Shown: in pieces, positions 24,501 through 39,400 of the stretch
How positions within the stretch are numbered: the stretch's first letter is position 1
Layout: every line of letters begins with the position of its first letter
Origin: Margaritifera margaritifera
Taxonomy: Eukaryota > Mollusca > Bivalvia > Unionida > Margaritiferidae
Assembly (NCBI GenBank): GCA_029931535.1
Contig: JAQPZY010001660.1
Span: forward strand, 5,891,001-5,955,000
Direction: 5' to 3'
DNA: 64,000 nt
Translations under genes and position numbers: made by a program
The notes under the pieces: generated by a model
Database searches by the model: none
Told to the model about the DNA's origin: nothing
What the model saw: only the letters and a program-made list of their open reading frames with translations

Positions 24501-27500
24501 TTACAGTCAGTGACCTTGACCTTTGAGCTTTTATGCCCAATTTGATAGACTTCTTGCTTACAACATGTGCAAGTCATCCTCAAAATTTGGTAACTGTATA
24601 TGGTGGACAACTAAAGTTATTGTGCAGAAACCAAATTGATAACAGATGGACTGCATCATAACATAAATACACTCTGCCTAATGGTAGCATATAAAAACTA
24701 TAAAATTGCCAGAGCAAGAAAAGTAGGTCACTGTGACCTACAATTGCATGTAGCAAGTAGTACCTCCTTTAAGATGAATAGACCCATAAAGTTTCATGAT
24801 TTTTCACAACAGTGTAAAAAGAGAAACTGAACTAATGCAAGAATTTAACATTATTACTGAGCATGAAGTATAGATCACTGCAACCTACTTTTTCCCTTGA
24901 TGAATAGTAACCTTCAAGGTGAATATTCATTTAAAGTTTCATGGCTGTACATAAAACAGTGTAAAAGAAAGCTAAGTGCAAAAACGTGATCCAACCAATG
25001 GAGCACGAAAATGAAAAGTAATCACTGACTTAATTTTTTCCATAAGGAGTAATATCCTCCAAGTTGACTACATGCATGAAGTTTCTTCACTGGAAATTCA
25101 ACAGTGCCAGAGGAACTGATCTAAATGCAAAAACTAAACTTACAAACTTAAGTGCAAATTGTAGGTCATTTTTACCTACCTTTGCCCATGGTGAATAGTA
25201 CCCTACAACATACCTATCAAATTTCAAGACTGTACATACCAGTGTTAGAGAAACTGAGCTTATTGCAGAAATGTAACTTAATCAACGGAGCATGAAATGT
25301 GACCTACTTTAGTCCATAATGAACAGTATCCTCCAAGATGAATACATTCAGCAAGTTTTACGACTGTACATACAACAGTATCAGAGAAACTGAGTTAAAT
25401 GTTTGGTGTTGTACTACACTGCAACATACGGTAAGTAGGTTATTTAGTGCCAAGGCAATTGGAGTAAAGTGTCTTGCCAAAAGACATTCCACGGTAGAAT
25501 ATCTGGGCTGATCTTATAGTAGGATTCAAACCCACACCCTTATGGCATGCAAACCATTGAGCCACCATGACTCATGCCTCCATTAGTCATGTCTTTACGA
25601 CATGCTGGAGATAGCATCAGACCCATTCTACAGTCTGAAGCCCACAGGGCATGTAATAAAGTGTGAAAGCAGTCACTGTGACCTACTTTGGCCCATGGTG
25701 AGTAGTACCATCAAAGATGAACAAGAGTCCCTCAAAGGGGCTGATGCTCTACTAGCCAACAAGAGAAGCCAGGAATCCATGACAAGTCCATTCTTTTATA
25801 CTTTATAAGATATCTTATATACAATTTTAAGATATATTTCAAACAAACTATACATTGTTATTATTTTCTAACTGATAGGAGTACCCAGATTACATTACTG
25901 CAGTTACAAAAAGGTGTAAATAGTTAATCAACTGACACTAGAACAAGCAATTCTTTTTAGTTTTCAAAACTTCACCAAAATCTGATGAAGTCCAAAAGAT
26001 TAACATTTAGTTTGAATTAACCCCCTAAACATGTAGTTGTAAATTTTAGATTACTCAATTGTAACATCAGTGACCACTGTGGTTTGTATAGAAGAAAACT
26101 ATGGTGTGAAGACACTGTTGTATTTGATTTTATGTACATTTTATGGGGAATGTTTTTGACTGTCATTTTGTAATGAAGTTTTAGAAACCAAAAAAATAAA
26201 AAATTCCTCAAGTGGCAGCTGATTAGGTATTTTTACCAATTCATAATTACAATAATGTAATCTAGGTACTCATATCAGTTAAAATTAATTATAATTTATA
26301 GTTTCTGCTTTGCTAATTTTAAATCACATCACCAAAATAAATGCCAAAATGACCAGGAAGGGCACATAAACCTCAAATGCTGTGTGATACTACTCATGTC
26401 AACTGTTCATTGTGAACATGGCTTTTCTTCTCAGAACAGACTAAAAACCAAGTACCGCACAAAACTTAGTGAACAAAATTTGACTATGCTAAGCGACTGA
26501 CCATTTTGAAGGGGGCAGCCTGGGATTTTTTTTTTAATTTCCATCGCTCAAATACTACTTGGAAAAAAAAATATTATTTTGCAGTAAAAGAAAAGAAAAA
26601 AAATATTCCAACCCCCTCCCCCCCATGAAAATTAAATGTGAATATCTGAGGATGCGTGGAATATGAACAAGTCTAACTTTACCAAAGGCTTGGGAAAAGT
26701 GGGAAGAAGAAAAAACTAGATAGATATATAAAATGTAAAGTTATGCTGTGACAGCTCGCATGAGTTCTAGCACATTTAAGATCTATGTGAGTTATAAATC
26801 TTCAAAAATTCTAAACCTTCTATGAATTATTGATTGATGAAATTGAAGTGTAATGATATTATGATGATGTAATGAAAGTTTCTTTTATTCATGTTCATAT
26901 ATCCATCTGCCAGTCAGCCATTGATGTATCTCTCCATCCAAGCATACATACTTTCAAGTCTGAATACACACCATATGAACATGATACATTCAGAATGTGT
27001 TTATGATAAACATACAACTTAGAATTTCTACTTCAAGGTAAACTACGTCCTAAAAACAAAGTTAAATGAAAATATGCATAATGAGAACAGTTACAATAAG
27101 AGAACCCAAAGCGCACACGCACACAACACATATTGTTTCTTGCTTTGCTCCCACTTCTCTATGTTCAGCTCTCACTTCTCCCTATTTTATCCAAAAGAAG
27201 TCACTTATCACTAAAATTCAGGTCTAGCTTGACCCCTGTATGTTCTTCAAGAAAACGATCTACCATATTTACCGTATATGTTGGGACACCATAAATTAAT
27301 TTTTAAAGTAATTTTTTTGTGCACTGCAAGTTCTGGGACAGATCGTTTTTTTCGAGTCGTAAGTTTTGGGACACCTTTTAAATCAGAATACCGATGCTTA
27401 GCTGGTAAAAAAAATGCACTAGAACTTATATTTTATTAAATAAATAAAATAAAAACCGCTGTCAGTCTTGTTGGTTTACACTTTTCTTCTTATCTGCAAG

Positions 27501-30500
27501 CTTTTGAAGAACAAAATTTGATAAATCTATGGGCAATATAGGAGACTAGATGTTTGCACTACGTACAAAATACGTGCAAGTCGGAGCAACCGTTACTTGT
27601 ATTATATTTTGTTTTGCTGTATAAACACTGTTTGATGCAATAAAAGTTTTGAGTTGATTTATATTTGCCTTTTTCATAAGCCAGATCTAATTCCCAAGTA
27701 ATATTTCCTCAGTTATCTGCCAGTGCAAATCCCTTAGCTTGTAAAGGCAGCCTCACTTTGTTTTTCCAACCCTTTGATCGAGCCGCCGAGTTGATCCTTG
27801 TTCAGTGCCAAGTAGAGTCCTATATTCAGCAAGCAGAATTTATTTGAACTTCCTGTGATCATGCCACACAATTGACGCCTGTTCAGTTGTGGCAAATCCT
27901 TTAATACCAGCACATTTCACAATGTATGCTCAAAGTGTCACTTACAGACCCCAACTGTTCCACTGTTTCAATTTATTTTCAAAATTCCTGTGAATACTGC
28001 TAAAAGAAACCAAAGCCGGCTTCCCTTGGTCTGCCGACTTTGTATATAAAAAATCTGCACACTTAAAATAATCCAAAGTTGGCTTCCAGGGTCTGCTTGC
28101 TTTGTAATAAAATAAACTCTGTATTTGAAATCCTACTGGTAAGTTGAAACAATGAGTTTATTGCTCACTACCAGCTGTGTTTATTCACCACCAGGTCTTC
28201 TGTTGTTTGCCATCTGTAATTGTAACTGATACAAACAGGCATTGATGTCTGCAGGGTAAATAATATACACGGCATTAATTGTCTTTAAGAATACGTTCTG
28301 TATCCCATGCTAGCGAAAATATTGTCATTTGCTCTCACGGTGAATGTATTTCCTAATAATGATTTTTATTTGAGAAATGTTGTTATATTGTTAACCTGGA
28401 TATAATACACTCTTGGTTATTTTGCACCATACACCGGATCATGCGTGAATTGCTGGTGCCTTCAAGCAATCGGTTGTTATTTCTGTCTCTCTCTTTCTAT
28501 TGTTTGTGATTTTACTGGATCCAATTTTAAGTTCGATAATATACCGGTATTCAAACTTCTGAGGACAACCAAACATGATTCGTGTGTCTATATTCACGTC
28601 AATAAAATAATGTGTCAATGTTGTTACCTGACATAAGCGATACACACAACCGGTACTCTACATTACCGGACCATGTGTTAGTGGATACGTTTGTGTCTTT
28701 TATACATAAATTGCTTATGAAGAACAAAAAAGAGGAATAAATGAGAACAGTACAAGGTTAGTTTCTTTCAGTTTATTATCAAATAAACGTTTAATTTACC
28801 AACCTTATTTTAACATGAAGTGCTGGGGGGGGGGGGGGCAAATTCAACACAATTTGTTTCGGTTCTTAAGTTTTGGGACATATGATCTAGTTGAAAAAAA
28901 GTTTAACCATAAGTTATGGGACAGGAAAAAAAATCATTTATTTTATCCTGTCCCAATATATACGGTAAATACGGTACCTTCTTTAAAATATAATCAAATT
29001 CTGTTTGGCAGTTTTGGAGAAGTTGTTTACAGGTTTTCTATTTTTACGAATTATAATCATATTTGATGGCGCATCGGCATCATTTTGTACCAACGTGAAT
29101 GGTCTTTATGCCAGAAAGCTCCATATAAAATGTGATTGAAATTGTCCCACTGGGTTTTTAGACGAAGCTAAAAATAGCAATTGTTGACATATGATGAACA
29201 AAAGGCTATACCATATGCTTAATTTGCCTTATGACCAGGCGGGCTAAAAGAAATAGGACAAGACTACGAGGTTTACACATGTAAACGGCTGTGAATAACA
29301 CAGGAACTACCCATTCCAATTGAATGATGCATTTCCACATCTCTACTTAAGAGGACTGTTTATTAGGATTTTAGTGTTAATTCTTTTTGTAAAGTATGTA
29401 TTATTTTCACATCGAATGTGGTGTCTCGAGGAAAAAGCCGAAGTTTATGTGAATGGTTGTAGCACACGTTACACATCAGGTCAATTTACTGATAATGCGA
29501 AACATTTTTATTTAAACTACATTATTTACCTTTAAAAGATCTGTTTCTTAACAGAACCTCTGATTAGGAACATTTTATTTTAAAGAAACGCCATTTCAAG
29601 TTTTAAGCCACCATACAGTTTCTTAATCACTGTAGTTCGTACAAAAGTATCCCATGTGCATGTCCACACAGTACATCCAGTTACATTATCTATTTTTCAT
29701 CATGTACATGTATGTAGCAGTATGAAACAATACCACGACGATCCTAGGGACCTCTTACCTAAATTGTCAGATATATTCAACAAAGACATATCTTATATAC
29801 TGAAACCTGTAGTAATAAGCAGTAACAGATGTAAAGCAAATGAAACAATCACAAACTAAGTGAGGAACGTCATGCACATTATAATAGCAGTCAGCTGTTC
29901 TGTAAGCCTAATGGGTAGGTAGGGGGGAAAGATTGAGTTTTTAATAGTTTTGACTAAAAGCCATCATTTCAGTTATTGTAAACCGTGTAGACATTTATAA
30001 ATTTTAAAATAAACATTGCAGCCTTAATACTTGAAAGGCAGAATTTTATATTTCATGTCCAGAATACTGAATAAAATGTGAAGAAAAGTTTTGTATTGCA
30101 GTTTTCAAGAAAATCTAAATTCATTAAGTTGGAATTTGTATTATTATATTTTAGCTCTGTTAAGTTATTTCATAATTCATCATAATCTTACCTGTTCCAC
30201 CAAGAAGAACAGCTGAGTGACCTGAACATCTTCTTTGTGTTGTCCGGAATATTCTACTCCAGGTGCACCATAACTGTCAGGTTGTCAAGGAAATGGTTTC
30301 TATGGCAACAAATTTTTATTTTCAGAGAAGACAAGCTTCAAAACCATGTAAATACCATAAAAGTAATCGTCTAAGTCAGTAATAAATGGGCCTTAACTTT
30401 GTCATACGTGAGAGGGGGATACGATGTTGATAATAATGTTCTCCCAAACAATATGATCTTGGATCAATTTTGTAGTCACAAAGTCACACGATGAATCCAG

Positions 30501-33436
30501 ATTTACGTTTGCTTAATACTAACATTACAAGCTGATGACCTTAATGTTTAACCTGTCTTGACCATTATTGTTCAAGAGAGAACGCTCTCCATAAAAACTG
30601 TTGACCATGTTGTTGAGATTTTTGACCCATTTGCTTGTAACATCAAAGACCAAGACATTTGCTGTTTTTAGTGAGGCACAAATTGCAATGCTTATCACGC
30701 CTATACCAGTTTATGGTCACAATGGTAAATCAGTGTTTATGTACAGTTCTATGTAAAGCATAGCACCTTAAGTGTCATGGGGACATTTTATGTAACTCTT
30801 TTACCCTATAATGAGCAAGATATGACAATTTGTTAAATTTGGGGGGACCACTGTGAGTATGGGGTGGGAAAATGTCCCATGGGCTCACTCAGGGTGTAAT
30901 GCTATATATACAAAACAAAACAGTAACATGCTAATATGACTGACAACTTGTAATTACCTCATACCTAAAAACAGCCCACATGGTTAGTATCTTGACCCCT
31001 ATGGAACAACTGTGAATGAAGGACCAACTCAAATGTTTGAAAACTTTTTCACAACCCTGCAGAATCTCTTTACAACACAGGATCATCAATGTCTATCCTT
31101 CCATTTTTGAACTTAATGTCAAAATTAATTTGATATTGTTTTTTTTTTTTATTCCTTTGCTGTTGTTGTTGTATGAAGTATCAAGCAATTCACATTTGTC
31201 ATTCCATCCCACCTCACTCCCATGTGTATAAAAATTTCCCTACCACATGTAAAATGTTAAAATTTGTCACAGATATACATCAATTAGATTTGTCAGAGAT
31301 ATACATCAATCTCTTTTTTTTCTTCTTTTTTTAACACCTTCCGGTATGAGTTGACATTTTGATTTAAGCAGAACTCCTCATGTAAAACTTATATGGTGTT
31401 TTAAAAGTCAATACACAGGCTACATAATATTGTTCTACTGGTACAAAATAAAAGTAATAACAGAAACATATATGTGTAAGTAGATTTAACTATAAATATA
31501 CTGTACTGTTCATTTTTTTCACTTACTTGGTAAACAAAATTCAGTGAAACCCCTCAAAACTGAACCCTCGGTATACCAAAATCCCATAAGACTAACATTT
31601 TTATTTGGTCCCTATTTTTTTGTTCTTTAATATCAATATTTTTTTCCAGCAGTAAACCAAAACCCAAACAATACTTAACACACATGCCAACGCAGATTAG
31701 GGCTGACCATAGGCTAATCCAAAGTCTTTGCATGTTAAATAAGGGCCAACTTTTAATTGTTCACAACTAAATACTTGTAGATAAGCCAATTAAGAAAGGT
31801 TATGTTCATCTGCTTATCATCTAATCGTGTTTGATTATATTCCTTTGTATAAATGATCAATAAAACTTGCCCGGGCTTTAATAACTGGGCCTGCAGCCTC
31901 ACTTTGATACTTTACTGATAGACACGAACAAAACAGTATTTGGAAGGAAAGCAAACAACTTTCTTAATTGTTTGCACTCTCACATGCACACAGACAATTG
32001 TCCTCTCATAATTACATCTTCTTTCTCTAGGCACATAAGCCCTATTTCATACCAGCACACACAAACAAAATTCTCAAACTGTCTCAAATCACGCAATAAA
32101 CATTAATGTTATTTTGGTTTTAATAATTCACAGGTTTTTTATCTTAAAATTTAAGGCTGAGATCGATGATGTGCATGTACATCACTTGGATATAAAATGA
32201 CAGTTTTTTTTCACCACGTCTACAATACCCTCAGTAAACTGAAAACTTAAAAACCAAAAATGTAATCAGGTCCCAAGGATTTTCTGTTTTGAGGGGTTTC
32301 GCTGTATATTTACATGTATAGGAGTGATATTTTTATTATCCCTACAAGTCCCATGACAACAACAATTATTTATAACCATTTCTAATATTATCACATACTG
32401 TGGAAACACAATGAGTATAATTAGACAGAATTCAACATGAGCTTTAACTACTGTTCCATTTGTACAAAAACAATATGGTGGTGTGCACAAGGTATTGTGG
32501 GTAAATGACATTAGTTCGATTTAAATCAACAGCGAGACTCACTTATTTGGGCTATTATCACTTTCTTACAACAACTCAAGAGTAGTTTAATTAACTACAT
32601 GTTGGTGCTGTGAATATCCTTCCAATTAAGTGACACTGATATTGTAACAAATACATAACTTTTTCAGATCAAATAAATCCAAGTGAAATAATAGCATTTC
32701 CACATCTATCTACAAACTTTCTAACAGTCTTCAATGAATGAACATCACCATGAATTGTAAATTATCTTTATGTGCACACAGATAATTAGGAGTCTGTGTT
32801 TGTGTGTACATGTATGCATTCCTGCATATTTGTATGTGTACATGTATGCATTCATGCATGTTTGTGTGCGTGTGTGTGTACATATATGCACTCATGCATG
32901 TTTGTGTGTCAGGTCTCAGATCTAGCAGTACAGTTATCAGTTTCTAGGAAGACTTAGGCTGGGTCAATCCCTACTTCATTTTTACAAGTTTTAATGAGGA
33001 ATCAAGTTGCTACTTCCATGACAGGACAAATTTATGAATGTCATAGTTCCTCACCACTTACATAAATGTTCTTTAAGATATCAATAACTACAGTCCAGTG
33101 GTGTTGCAAGCACCCAACCAACCCCCACAACAGTAGGGCCCCAAGATTCCCATAAAACAAAAAACTTTTTTATTGAGAGGGGGCCCCAGAATTAGGTTTT
33201 CAGGGGGACCCAGAATTGCTTGCTATACCACTGCTATGGTCAGGTGCCTGCCCAAAACATTCAATTTTTTAAAAAAATTAATGTGTTCATGAAATGTGAA
33301 TACATCACACTAGTGCCTGAGAAACAGACCTAAAGGCTAAACTTAGCCTCATGTAAGTACCGAAATACACATGTTTATACAGATGAACTAGGGTAACAAT
33401 ATATGCCCCCAACACATCAGAGACTGAGCATTTCAT

Positions 33437-33473
<37 letters not shown>

Positions 33474-36400
33474 TTTCTTTTGAACCAAGATATTTTTGTT
33501 TTACCTGCAGATAATTTACATTTGTCAAAAAAAAATTGGATACATAATAAGTTTGTTTTTTCTACAAATCAGAGCAAGATTACTTTTTTCAAGCTATTCG
33601 TGGGACCAGAATCAAATGGTTGGTCCTTTAACAGTGGTACAGACACATTTGTTTTTTTTACATGAATTTTCAGTTATACCATTTTCTCAAACTATTAAAG
33701 GTAGATGCTTAAATGAGAATAGAAAAGGATATGACCCTACCTCACAAAGGTTTCAAATCATTATCTATGAATGCAAAAAATCCTGGACTGCCACTTAAAT
33801 ATTCCATAGAGCTACCTTTATATTCTGACCAAGTAAAGATGGTCTGAAATATTTAAAACCCCACATAATTTTCCTTTATCAACACAAGTTCTCACATTCC
33901 AAATGTTTGCTAAACTGACCCCTTCACAAGGTGCTAAGATGCCCTATGACATGAAATGCCCTTGTCATGTAAAAATATCCCTTCTGAACCCATTAATTCC
34001 TGGCCCCAGTGACCCCACTGTCCTATACAGGCTATATAACACCAACAGATTGAAAATGTCAGATACAACCAGTGATACAGATGGTAGAAATTACCTTGAA
34101 ATTGACTACTATTGTCAGTAAAACCTGATGGGCCAACATATCACTGCTGGACACGACACTAAATCATGTATAATTTCTTGGACCAAAACAGTTATGTTCA
34201 AAAACCCTTTTTACACATCAATCTTAATACAAGTATTGGACTGAGCTACCTAATTTTTAATTCAAAGCAAATTTTTTAACTGTCTCATTTCAAGGGTAAT
34301 ATCAAATGGGAAACCTCACTGGCCAATTTCCACATTATGCACACTATGTCCAAGAATAAAAGGAAAGAATATTCTACAGAAAATAACCAGCATTTTTAAA
34401 ATACCCTTAAATTTCTAATCCCTTGGTAAAATGGGTCTCTGAACAAAATGCCTTTCAAGTAAGATATATTTTACTGCAGTTTAGGGATGCAACAGATAAC
34501 ATCTGTCAAGATCTTACAGGAGTGTCCTTAGTTATAAAATGAAGTAAACACAAGCTGTAATGAGATGAACATCTAACGAAAGTGAGATTATCACATAACT
34601 GCAAGGACTTTGCATCATACACCACTCCCTTGATAACTTGTGCCCAGATTGTGTAAATATAGACGAGATTCAACAAAGTAAAGAAAGCAGGGCTTGCAAA
34701 ATTATGCATGATCTTCATGCATTCGTTTCATTTTCAGGTGTGGTTTTTATAAATTAGCATGAATCCCACAACTGAATATCCTAGAAAAGGCCCAGACTCT
34801 TGACAAAACTGCTGTACTTGGACAGTCTCCACCATACTCATTCAGCTGTCGATGAAGTCATTGTGCACTCAATTTTTTTTTGTAATATCTAAACACTGAA
34901 GCCCTTTAATTACACTGTAATTCCTTACAGGAAAACAAAGCAAACTGTATGGCTTCCTTCTTGCAAGAATGTGTATTTGAGAAATAGTTGTGGCATCAAT
35001 TCTACCTGTTAATTATTCTGAAAACAGTACAACATTAAATGCTGTTGGGTGATCTGGTTGGTAAAGTCAAAGGCACTTTAATTAAAATTGATGCATTGCA
35101 AGTTGTCAGTTTGTACTTACTTTGTACTCATACAATTTTCCAATTTACTCATCAGAGCATCAATACTGACAATGAAGACTGGCATAAAATAAACAATACA
35201 CATATTCAGGCCAGTGCACAATGTAATTAGGCCAACAACAAAAAAAATGTGTGTTTCTTATTGCACTGGTTTTAAGATTAGGGTAGGCAGGTATTTTTTT
35301 TTTAAACATGATATGTAAATTGAATAATATTTCAAGCCGGTCGGCTGACCATCCCAGTTTCACGTTGCCAACCCTACCACTTTTTTCCATCACCCACCCC
35401 CCAATTTTTTTTTTTAATTATAAACAAAATCACATTGACGAAATTGATTTTTGCACCTAATTGAGCCGGTTTTGCCTGGTTTTTTGAAGCGCTTTAAATA
35501 TTATTTGATTTATATATCATGTTAAAAAAATACCTACCTGCCTACCCTAATTTTAAAACCAGTGCAATAGGAAACACACATTTTTTTTTTTGGCCTTAGA
35601 TGCACAAATCAATTTCAGCAATGTGATTTTGGGGGGGGGGGGGGGAAGAGTGTCAGGGTCGGCATAAAGAACAGGGACTGTCAGCCAACCAGAAACACAT
35701 TTTTCTTTTGGCCTTATAAACATTTTTGAAATTGTGAGCATGTTACCCTAGTTGAGGTCATAGATCAACATAAAGTTCAGTAACTGACCCAAGCAGAAAT
35801 TGTAGTCACAACCTTCCCCCCACCCCAGACACTTTTGTATTGCAGCAGCCCTGCAAAATATTTACTCTTGGGACAAGGACAAAATTTGATGTAACTGGGT
35901 TGCATACATAGCACTTTGAATATTCAAGAAAACAGCAAGTTGAGCACTTTCTTGTTACATATATTGGGCATTATTTTAAAAGCATGGGATGATGGGGGTT
36001 TTTTTTGTACTACGACATACAATAATTGATTGCATCTGATCTAAATACATTGTGCTTTGAATATTGATGAAAACAGTTGAGAATGGGTTTTTTTTTTTTT
36101 TTTTACAATGCTGGGATGACAATAGGCATATTTTGAATAGCATGAGATTACCGTATAGATTCAGACCACCCAAATCTGACATAATGTTTTGCTAATACAG
36201 GCATTTCAAAAGCATTTCAAAAACTGCATATTGGGGCCACTGTCACAGGCAATGGTCAACACTTTATACACTGAATATGTGACAAAAAATTTTTTCCTCA
36301 CCAATTAGCCTTGAAAATGTTTAATTATCCCCAAATAACCATACATTATCTGTATAATTTTTCATATCCACTTTCAAATTTATTTCTTTACAGCAGCCAC

Positions 36401-39400
36401 CATATACCTAAGCCAGTATAACTGTATGAGAAAAATAAACTACATGGTATGTATGTACTAGGTCAGACTCTGAACAGGAAATAGGTTCTTTAATGATTAC
36501 TGCTCTTCCACTTTATCTTGACAAAGTCCGGTTTCAAAGCCCTGAAATAACAGATATGATACTCTTTGGGTCAAAACCTGCTTTGAAGCCTTGTAATACA
36601 AAACAACACTAATTATGACTAAGGCATGGTGACAATTGTCATGCTTGTGTATGTCGGACAGGCAGTGAAAACATGGTCAGCAAGATACATTTTGTGAGTT
36701 TAGACCAAGACAGCAAAAAGAAAAAGAGATGTTAAATGAGTCAAACATAAGCATGTAAAAGACATAGAAAGATGTCTTGGTTCAGTGAGGGAAAAATCAT
36801 GTTTCGCAGTCTGGGTCAGGATCAAATTTCGCCAAGAATTTACAGAATATATGAAGGATTTTTTTTAGTTTTGTTAAGTTTCATGATAATGCCAATGTTG
36901 GGCATGTAGACTATTTTCAAATTTTCCAAGCCTTTTAGATTTTATTTACATCGATTGATAGACAAGTCTATTCATCCAGTTCATGTAGTGCTGAGGAATG
37001 TGACACCTGGTAACTGGCAAAGGACCTGAATGAACCCCCTACGGCAGGAGCTGATCTGTCTGATAGATGACTGTGGATGCTGACCAGTGCTAATGCCACC
37101 AGACTGATATACCTCTTTATATCAATTAAATACTACTTAATAAACCATACAAATACAGGTAGAGTAAGAAGGGTACAAACTCAGCTAAGGTGTACAATTC
37201 TAATATTGATTACACATGAATTAAAGCTAAACTGTTCTTGTCAAATCAACTGTGGCATACATTTTAGTTTAAATTTTTAAAAAAAAAAGAGTCCCTTGAA
37301 GGGACTGACACTCAGTTGTCTTCAAAGTATTTCCAGGAATTCAAGATAAAACCACTTATTCCTTTTAACAGCTGAGTGTTGAAAGTATCTATGATATTCT
37401 TCAGCGATTAAAAGACTTTCAAATTAGCTGCTGTGGTAAATATATTGAATGTCTGAGCAGCAGCATTTTCATTTAGGACTAACTAGACATCATAAGAAGT
37501 CTTCTGGTAAAAACCCCATGCCAGTATGACTTTCTGTTCAGGACGAGTAGAACTAACAAGATTTTCAAGATGGATGCTATTGCTGCCATAGTGGACATCA
37601 GATCAGCACCATTTTCACTTAGGTCCAACTCGACATCATAAGAAGTCTTTCAGTTAAAATCCCATGTTGATATTACAATCCATTCAGGAGGAGTAGCAAT
37701 AACAAGATTTTCAAGATAGCTGCTGTGATGGCCATATTGGATGTCTGAGCAATGCCATTTTCATTTAGGGCCAACTAGACCTTGGGATGAATGCTGAATG
37801 CGTGTATAAAGTTTCATGGCAATCCTCCAAGTACTTTAGGAGAAGTAGCAATAACAAACCTGTGCTAACAGACCAATGAATGACAGAAGATGGATGTCAG
37901 ACATCACAGGATGGAGAACAGCCATCCCATAAGCTCTTCTGATCTATGACCAGTAGAGCTCACAATGCAAATAATGGGAATATTTGGCATAGGTACTTGT
38001 GTCGTGTCACACATGTATTAAAAAAAAAAAAAAAAATACTATGGGGAAATATGTCATAGGTACATGTAGATTGTGACAGACACTTTGGTTTACATTTAAA
38101 AAAAGAAAAAAGAAAAAACAAAACACATGATGGGATTATGTCATAGGTACTTTTGTACTTTTAACATCTTAAGTTGGTGGTTAGCAGAGAAAAAGTGGAA
38201 AGAGAAAAACTGAGATCCTTTGTCTCAATACTGATCTTATTTTTTTCTAATATCCTGAGAAATTAATTACAGGTCCTTCACAGCAACTCAGTACAGAGTT
38301 TAAACTGGCACTTTTGTTTTGAATCATTTCCAAGGAACCCCTCTGGGAAGAGCAGGTTTGGACAAATGATCTGACAGGAACAATTAGCGGGCAAGATTTT
38401 TCAGATCACACATTGCTACCATTATGACTAGCCGAAGATCAATAACACAAACATTGTTTCTATTTATCACCTATGCAATATTATCAAGAATGCACATGCC
38501 AGCTGCAGTGAGGTTTTTAATCAGTTGAGCTGTGTTTGGGACATGGGTTTCTACTCCAGATATATGCCTGCATTGACACCCCAAGATCCGGCACAAGCTA
38601 ACAATGCTAACATTTTCCCCTTTATGCCACAGTTCTTATCAGTAACACATAAAAGAGATGCAAAGATGACTATCAGCCTGGAGAGAAGATAGACAAAAGA
38701 TGATCAGCAAAAGATTCACAAATCAAGATCCACTCATCTAGACATCAAGATATTATCTATGAGGAAAGCAAGACCACAGCTATTGCAATCTAACCCCTAC
38801 AAAAAATTAAGTAATGTTTTCACGCCATCTAAAGTGACAATTTATCCACTTCAGACAACCAAGTAATGTTTTCATGCCATCTAAAGTGACAACTGAACAA
38901 GGTGGTTCAAAGCAAAGAAAATTTCAAATCCTGTACAACCATGACTGCCTGTAAGGTTGAAAAATTAAGTCACAAGAGTCACCTGAATCAAATTACTTGA
39001 TCATTATCATGCATGCACAGTAGAGATAACAAAAGGACAGATAACACTTTACAAGCTCAGTTATAGCAGTCAGAACTGTGATCCATGTAACTGCGAAAGT
39101 CGGAAGTATGATCCATGAAAAGTCAGAAGTGCATTAGTAATCTTGTAATACTGTGCAAATGTTACATAAAAAATAGTATTTAATTCTAAAACATGGCATG
39201 CAAATGCAAACAGTATCAAAAGTAAATGAAAAATTAAGCAAATTTTAGCTCAATCTGATCCTGTACATCAATGTATGAACAAGTTCCAAGGAACCTGGTG
39301 TCTCATTTGTGTCTGTATCCTTGTCAGTATAACCACTATTTCTTCACAAACTTCAAAGCAACACTTCAACAATGTTGATGACTACACCGATGCTGTTACC

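Larger units (their letters stand above)
18247..30191 (-). other. LLGL intron 3 (11.9 kb)
   Basis: Intron between exons 3 and 4 (donor 30191-30186, acceptor 18248-18247). It holds a LINE relic, hAT pieces, two TIR elements, a 78-bp minisatellite, two SINEs and two tandem-array families, listed separately. 21650-22730, 25800-26340, 26500-27260 and 28977-30191 show nothing I recognise. Confidence 0.85.
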
